From contig ML991773.1 of NCBI GenBank assembly GCA_010094025.1, positions 434,001-498,000 of the forward strand: a stretch of 64,000 bases of DNA, in the 5' to 3' direction. Below the pieces are notes generated by a model. The model had not been told where the DNA came from. It searched no databases and saw only the letters and a list, made by a program, of their open reading frames with translations. The DNA is from Viridothelium virens. Taxonomy: Eukaryota > Ascomycota > Dothideomycetes > Trypetheliales > Trypetheliaceae. The position numbers and the translations under genes are program-made. Numbering within the stretch: position 1 is the stretch's first letter; the number at the start of each line of letters is the position of its first letter. Of the stretch, positions 58,210 through 64,000 are shown piece after piece.

Positions 58210-58743
58210 ATGTTAGAAGAGATGGACTGGTCTCATGACTTTTGCTTGGCCTGTGACAGGCAAACTATGGACGGCGAGACGTATTGCTCTCAGGCTTGTA
58301 GACTGGCAGACCTCGAACGTGCTTGCAGTCTATCACTCTCCTCGACTACCAACTTTCAGAAACCAGCGGCGTCACGGTCAACCTCCCAGAGGAGTCCAAC
58401 GACTACGAGTAGTGGTTCAGGCTTTCATCTGCCTCCCGCTGTAAATTTTGCTGCGTACAAAAGCGGTCACCAAAGCAGCACACAATCGTCTGGCGCAACG
58501 ATACACAGTCGATCAGCTCACGGCTCGATGGGGTCCACAGTTCCAGTCCAGGCCTCGACCGCTGGTTCTTTTTCAAGTTCGGAACAACGTCTTACACCCT
58601 CTTCTTCTGGCACCTCTCTGTCTTCCATGTCATCGTTGGCAAAGGACAGTGTATCCTCCGAGGAGGTCCGTAATGAGCTCCTAGGCTACTACGCTGCCTT
58701 TGATCAGACTCGGGACTGGAAGAGACGTCGGACACTATTTTAA
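58210..58743 (+). CDS. Ecl1-family (life-span regulatory factor) small Cys protein
   Basis: Small protein of the Ecl1 family, which in fission yeast extends chronological life span and responds to zinc or sulfur starvation (family knowledge). One exon, 177 residues, starting MLEEMDWSHDF at 58210 (or MDWSHDF at 58222). The family core is FCLACDRQTMDGETYCSQAC followed by RLADLERA, with four cysteines in a CxxC...CxxxC arrangement that could bind a metal. The rest is Ser/Thr-rich and disordered, ending in NELLGYYAAFDQTRDWKRRR. Filamentous fungal members are longer than the yeast ones, as here. The long CT-rich leader upstream suggests a regulated transcript. Confidence 0.8.
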   Translation: MLEEMDWSHDFCLACDRQTMDGETYCSQACRLADLERACSLSLSSTTNFQKPAASRSTSQRSPTTTSSGSGFHLPPAVNFAAYKSGHQSSTQSSGATIHSRSAHGSMGSTVPVQASTAGSFSSSEQRLTPSSSGTSLSSMSSLAKDSVSSEEVRNELLGYYAAFDQTRDWKRRRTLF

Positions 58744-61700
58744 AGTACCATCACCTTCGTTGGCAAAGACCACATATTTCAGGCCAACGTCCGATGAAAA
58801 TTCCCAAAAGACATCAACCGCGGCAATGATATTGTCTCATCCGAATCTTTCTTTTCTTCTGCACATGACGCCGTTTACGAACACTTTCTTCACGATCTCC
58901 ATTTCTCGAATGACTCTTCACACTTAAAACATCGGAGGCTGTCTATTCTACGGGTTCGGAATATTGCTCCGGCTGTCTTTACTGCAAACCACACTCTTGG
59001 CTGGCGTTCACTATGGTGTGGCTTCCTGTTTCATGTACTCTTGGTGGTGTAAAACTATATCATTGGCGGAAAAAGTTATTGTGCGCGTCGCGCATTGCAT
59101 GACGCAGCTGCTCAGCAGGGTGTTGGGCGATTCGGGCATATCGAGGCTGATGGGATAAAGCGTGGATGAATATCCCGACTGATTATGGATAGCAAATTTG
59201 GAACTCGCTAAGGCTGTACATCTGTTCAGGCGGCTTCTGATGCAACTTCTCCGCCGTTCGAGCGGCACGCGAGGCTACCGATCGAAGGTTGGCGTTCCAG
59301 GCAACACTTCTTTCGGTGACGTTTCAGCACACATGCTGGCTACGGTGGAAATTGCCTACAGCCAGCTGATATCATGGATCAGATTACATTGTACAGAAAA
59401 CATGCAGAACAAATGAGGTGGAAATTCTACTCTATGTAGCTCAATCTACACAGCCATTGGCAATTAAAGATTGTAACAGATTTTCCTCCCTGGGCAATAA
59501 TATCTTAATTCCCAAGACAAAGGGCACTCAATCTATCAGAGCATGGGGCAAAGCGCCACAAGCGCTTGCGGGAATGGGATTCAAATCCAGTCACCTCGCA
59601 TTTAGTACCATGTCACAGATCATGGGGTAATGAGCGTCTGCCCAGGAGAGCACATAGGGAGGACTCAAGTGGTGCAGTGAGGGCCCTAGCAAAGCCATCG
59701 GTCTTTGGTTTTGTTCCCGTTTAGTCAGTATGTTATTTCTCGTACATCCGATACGAACACACTATTCGCATCCTGTGAACAAACACTACCTTTATCCCTA
59801 GGATTTTTACTAACAACAATAGTAAGGGTGTTAGGACGTTATCAGTATTTGAAGATCTCTCCGAGAGGTTACTCTTCTTCAGACCTACGACACCCCCACA
59901 TTATTGCATGTAGTAGTGAGGCCGAATCGACAGCAAGGTGTTGTTTTACGAGCATAATGCAGCGTATTAAATGTATAAGTTTTCCTGGTCCTGTACCGCC
60001 ACTTCGGTCATCCTGATGATGGCACCATAATGCCAGAGGTCGACGCGCCGAAGGATCCATGTCACACTTTATCACCCCACTCGAATTCCCATGAGTTTGG
60101 ATCCCACGAACAATGAAGCATTTTCCGAGCCAGTCCAGGCACTCTACCGAGCGTCAGGGCGGCCTTGCAGAGTTTTCTCTCGTCGTGACTTTCGGCATCT
60201 CGACAAAGTGGCAATTGTTCCCGCAGAAGGCCTTCGTGATCTCCACAGCTTGCATCGAAGGCGTGCGTGCGCACGCAAAGGCAAGACAAACAACCTTGCA
60301 CGATGCGGCTACAGTAGTAGCGCAAAGAGGGCGACGCAGCTAGTCAGCTACGTACCTGGGCCTGAACTCGCCACCTGTTGTCAACGGAGCATGACCAACC
60401 ACAGCCATTTCCAAAGCTCGTAGTTCGATGCTGCGAAAGGACTGTGGGTCCGCAGGGGGCTCCCCAGGTCGCCTCCCAACGGTAAGTTTGCTCGCACGGC
60501 CTGCCTTTCAAAGCCTGCATGACTGCCGGTAGAAAGCTACCAGACAGCTGGCCCGACGCAGCACCCCACGGACGAAAGCAGCTGCACGAAACCAGAGCCC
60601 AAAAGTACAGCAAAAAGGAGATGGGTTCGGTTAGTGGAAAAACCCTCCTTACGGAGTACACGCCAATGGAATCCACTTACGTCGTTGACTTGCAGCTTTC
60701 GGAGGGAGCCACAGCCTCCGCGAACCTCGGCGAAATTTGGTCGAGAGCGAAAAATCCGGCCGTTAATCGCACCAAGCACAAATCCCACGCCAGCCTTTCC
60801 CTCTTAAACCCGCCGAGCCCTTTTCTATCCCCCCCTAAGGTGCTAATTAGAGATTCTGATGGACGGCGTCTAAACTAAGCGGGCCGAAGCGGACGATGCT
60901 AGGCCGACGGGGACATCCGGTCTCTCGATCGTGACAGTAGCGCTAGACCGGAGATTGCTCGCGTGCGATCCTTTTGTTGTCACTAGTGCTACAGTGCGAA
61001 GCCGGCGCGCAACTCCGCGAAAAGCCAACAAGAAGAAAGGAAAACCAGACGCGGGCGGGCGCGCCCCCACGAAAGGTGCCTGGCTGAAACGGCAGAAGAA
61101 GGCAGCAGGGGGAGGGATTCCCCAAACAAAGGCGATGATGAAGAGAACCCAATTCCCCGATTCCCGGACCACATTTTTCCCTCTGCTTGCTGCTGCTGCT
61201 GGATCGGTACAGCCGAGAATGGCCAGCTCCCCCAGCACAAGCATGGCAGGGCGGTAATATGGCGTGATGAGAGAGGCTCGAAAATCTCCCATTGCTGTTG
61301 GAGCATCGTTCCACGACGTCTGTACAGGGTACGTGGGCCGGCTGAGGATCTCGGTGCAGATGTCACGGAATTCCCCACGGTCTTAGCAGCCTTGGCCTAG
61401 GGACTATCTATTGCCATCTTGGATGTGAACCATGCTCCTAAGAAGTCGACTTATTGCGCTACTGCCGTTCCTTTGTACGACACGGGAGGACGGATGTAGA
61501 AATGTGGAAAGCAGTAAGGTACATCTCCAAATGCGGTCTTCGAGACTTGCACTACAAACGCCTCAAAGATTTAGGTTCGATTGAAACATGAGCAGATGCA
61601 TAAATCAGGATGGTCTCCCGTGCTGGACTATAGTGTTTGAGCTTCACGTCTGGTCTCCCGCTCCGGCACAACGGATGCACTCTCCAGAACGAAGGAATGC

Positions 61701-61924
61701 CGAACGAGTTGCCTGACACGTCATGATTAAGATTAAATCTGCAAGACGCGTCTGTTGATGCATCTGCATTGCTCAGCCGTTGTTCGGGCAAAACGTGCGC
61801 TTGTGCATGCATACAGGGTTCAAGTTCGAGAACTGAATGGAGACTCAAGAGGAAAGAATCACGAGGGTTAGTACTTTGGAGGCAAAGGAACGTGAACCTA
61901 ATTTCAAGTCTCCCGAATAGTCAC
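58744..61924. other. Longest gene-free stretch in the window
   Basis: A 3.2-kb gap between the Ecl1-family gene and the stop of the next minus-strand gene. Overlapping GC-rich frames at 60870-61380 on both strands give charged, low-complexity text and are not called. The nonamer TACGGAGTA occurs at 60650-60658. No transposon ends or clear repeats were seen. Confidence 0.4.
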
Positions 61925-63234
61925 CTATTTTTTCAATGCCTGCTCAGGCTTCTTCTCGAATGCCTTGCACCACTTATCGTATTCCTTGGCGCCTTTTGAC
62001 ATGACGGATTTCATGTCATCTTTCACTTCGGTAACTTCCCACTGTTCATCTTCCCAGTTGCCGCCGGCCTGAGACGGGGACCATCCGATGGCCTCCAACG
62101 CGTCGGTTTCAGTTGGGGGAACTCCCGGGCTGGCGAACCGCTTTGCGTCTCGTTCATGACATCTTGAGCCAAGGTACCGCTCAAGGACATCGAGTCTTGG
62201 CGAAGGTGCAAAGCTGAGCTTCAGTTCGTCATCTTTCCCATGCTCACTATTGGTGGATGTCAATCTCTTTGTGGTGGACCTTGAGATCTTTGCTCCCCTA
62301 ATCGACGAGTACCTGGGCAGTGGTTAATCTTTCAGAACTATACGACATCACGCAGAAAACTCACAACCAGACCCCGTCAACTTCGAGAAGACCTCCAAAC
62401 GGCCAGACGACAGTTGCCAATATGTCAATTGCAGCTGATACAGGTAGGAGTCCAGTTGCAATGATAGCATCTCTCTGAGCCTTTGATTTGGAGCGAAGCA
62501 TAGCGTTGATGAACTCGGCACGGATCTCTTCTTGTGTCCCGGCAACCGATGATGGATAAACAAGGATCATCTCTTCCACACCTACTGTTTTCTTCGTATC
62601 CTCCTCTTCGTTTACGCCGTCATCCGCATGCTTGTCGTCTTTGGAACCGTGATCATCAGAAGAAGCACCGATACGGTTCAAAAACTCCAGATTTGCGCTC
62701 TTCGTGTAGGACATAGCCGTGGCGATCCCTTTCGTTGCTTTGCTTTTGACCCCTTGCCAGCTCGCCGTCTTGGCCGTGCTTGTTTTTGCAGCTCGAACTT
62801 CCTCCTGCCATTTCCGCTGTACCTTATGCCTGGACAAGTCAATCTGATGTCAAGTCATGCCAAGGTGAGAGTGCATACACACGCCCTTCCTTTTCCCCTT
62901 CAGCGGGCTTTGAGAGCGGAGGTGGCGGCGGAGTATATATCAAGAATCTCTGGGGAACCGGTGGAGAGGAGGATGAGATATGAAGATGCGGCTTCGGAAA
63001 AGGGATCAGGTAAGCTATAAGCTTGTGGGGATCCCGCGCATAATGAATTGGGTTCGAGGGGTCGTCATCCCCAAAATTCTGGTGTACTCTCTTTGGGGGT
63101 GGGGGAGGTTGATAGGACCCGGTTTGAGGCGCATACGTTGGAGGGGCATAAGCCGGAGGAGCCAAAGGGTTTGTCGATGCTTCGGCATCATGATAGCCTG
63201 CAGCTGGTACGTTTTGGTCCATCTCGAATTCCAA
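61925..63234 (-). CDS. Conserved fungal protein of unknown function
   Basis: Function unknown. Three exons, 62879-63234, 62368-62829 and 61925-62312, give 401 residues in frame. The first 60 residues are Pro/Tyr/Ala-rich (MEFEMDQNVPAAGYH, then YAPPTYAPQTGSYQPP). After the first intron the text VHKVQRKWQEEVRAAKTSTA leads to SWQGVKSKATKGIATAMSYT and LEFLNRIGA, then an acidic stretch (DDGVNEEEDTKKTVG). The core VEEMILVYPSSVAGTQEEIR and INAMLRSKSKAQRDAIIATG is followed by a short hydrophobic run (LLPVSAAIDILATVVWPFGG). The C-terminal part has WCKAFEKKPEQALKK. The same blocks recur in many Pezizomycotina proteins as I recall them, but I know of no assigned role. Confidence 0.8.
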
Positions 63235-63690
63235 TGACGGGTTCTACTTTGATAGAAACAAGACGTATAGCAAGCTCTTTCCAACTTTCGGATTCGCAAA
63301 TAGGGTGCATCCGAAACAATGACGTACGGAATGTGGCGTGAGCTCGCTGTGGCGCGCTACCTTAACACATTAAGTTACCCAGCTCTATCTTTATGCGACT
63401 CGACCAATCATTATCTGAAACCATTCTCTGGTACCAACAATCGCGAAGACGTCACCATTCACCAGTTTTGTGACAACGGGCGAACTTCATTCCATCGGAA
63501 TCTTTAAATCCACGGATTTTGAGACGAGAATACTGCTGCGCGTTTGTTTAAAGAAGTGTACCTGTCCGCTTTTCGTCTCCAGAACCAAGCTCCTTCCTGC
63601 ATCTCCCTACCTGAGCTACCTAGGTAGCCTTTCCATCCCCTACAAACGTACGGAGTATAGGCTACCCGAGTTCACAGACATCCGCGAGAA
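63235..63690. promoter_or_regulatory. Bidirectional promoter, unknown gene / DUF1295 gene
   Basis: A 456-bp gap between divergent genes. It contains a perfect 14-bp palindrome GCTACCTAGGTAGC (63615-63628) and the nonamer TACGGAGTA (63649-63657), both within 80 bp of the right-hand start. Confidence 0.5.
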
Positions 63691-64000
63691 ATGTCCGCCC
63701 TCAACAGCCTACTTCGCCTAACCTCCTATCGCTCGCCATTCCTGAGCACGCTCGTTCCAAGCATTGCATTGTCCTATGGAATCCAGGGACTTGTTGCAGT
63801 CCCATCAATTCTTGCCCATTCCGAGCGCTTTTATGATGCCTCTGGGTCCGTGACATACCTCCTTTGCACGGCTGCTAGCTTATACCTGCCCACCCTTCGA
63901 GCTCGGGCCGCTGCAGCTGCGGCTGGACAGGCAAAACCAGCTTGGCCAAGTCTCATAGCCAGTCTGACTGGAAATGGGAGTGTCAATGCGTGGAACTGGC
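63691..64000 (+). CDS. DUF1295 membrane protein, 5' part (cut by right edge)
   Basis: Start of a membrane protein of the DUF1295 family, related to steroid 5-alpha-reductase-type proteins (family knowledge; activity not established). The frame is open from MSALNSLLRLTSYRSPFL to the window end, at least 103 residues. Visible helices: TLVPSIALSYGIQGLVAVPS and VTYLLCTAASLYLPTL. These are followed by an alanine-rich loop (RARAAAAAAGQ) and WPSLIASLTGNGSVNAWNW. The catalytic-like C-terminal half is outside the window. Confidence 0.75.
   Translation, partial: MSALNSLLRLTSYRSPFLSTLVPSIALSYGIQGLVAVPSILAHSERFYDASGSVTYLLCTAASLYLPTLRARAAAAAAGQAKPAWPSLIASLTGNGSVNAWNW

Noticed and set aside
59560-59600. 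tRNA-like string GGGATTCAAATCC
   Set aside because: It resembles a T-loop but the flanking bases do not form the T stem, and no anticodon or acceptor stems can be placed.
57007-59695. Shared 15-mer GAGGGCCCTAGCAAA at about 57007 and 59680
   Set aside because: A match of this length is expected about once or twice by chance in a window of this size, and the flanks differ.
60870-61378. Overlapping open frames of 108-140 codons on both strands
   Set aside because: GC-rich, mutually overlapping, low-complexity text with no family signal; they look like chance frames.

Overview
The window looks like ordinary, gene-dense nuclear DNA of a filamentous ascomycete (Pezizomycotina). Introns are short (about 48-105 nt) with GT..AG ends and CTAAC/CTGAC-type branch sites, intergenic gaps are small, and the genes are fungal orthologues such as shugoshin, the DASH subunit Dad2, the Ecl1 family, an Mlp1-type nuclear-pore protein and a Con7/Azf-like C2H2 factor. 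The class cannot be fixed from sequence alone. No biosynthetic cluster, CRISPR array, rRNA, convincing tRNA or recognisable transposon was seen.

Layout, left to right: the 5' part of a MER3/HFM1 meiotic helicase (-, cut by the window edge); a four-exon UDP-galactose-type Golgi transporter (-); the 2177-residue nuclear-basket protein Mlp1/TPR (-), divergent from TFIIE-beta (+); Coq3 (-); a class I/II aminotransferase (-), divergent from a short-chain dehydrogenase (+); V-ATPase subunit a (+), convergent with Utp14 (-), which shares a 191-bp promoter with mitoribosomal mL41/Mrpl27 (+); a universal-stress-protein domain protein (-); mitoribosomal uS7m (+); about 2.9 kb of non-coding DNA ahead of a four-finger C2H2 transcription factor (+); epsin (+); an FAD oxidoreductase (-); exportin Crm1 (-), divergent from the PP1 regulator Ypi1 (+); Dad2 (-), head-to-head with shugoshin (+); an unrecognised 656-residue basic, disordered protein (+); alanine-glyoxylate aminotransferase (-), divergent from retromer Vps29 (+); a gene-poor 6.2-kb stretch holding only an Ecl1-family gene (+); a conserved fungal protein of unknown function (-); and the start of a DUF1295 membrane protein (+, cut by the right edge).

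Shared themes are inferred from neighbourhood only. Nuclear transport is represented by Mlp1 and Crm1. Chromosome segregation is represented by Ypi1, Dad2 and Sgo1, with Dad2 and Sgo1 sharing a 311-bp intergenic promoter. Ribosome production is represented by Utp14 and mL41 sharing a promoter, with uS7m nearby.

Points worth a second look are three ultrashort coding exons (15, 30 and 30 nt), a hidden presequence-like open frame upstream of the aminotransferase AGX1, a threonine at the leptomycin-B cysteine position of Crm1, and a palindrome-rich intergenic locus with A-box-like, B-box-like and T8 signals that could be an unannotated Pol III RNA. No wholly new multi-gene system is evident; I looked and report that honestly.
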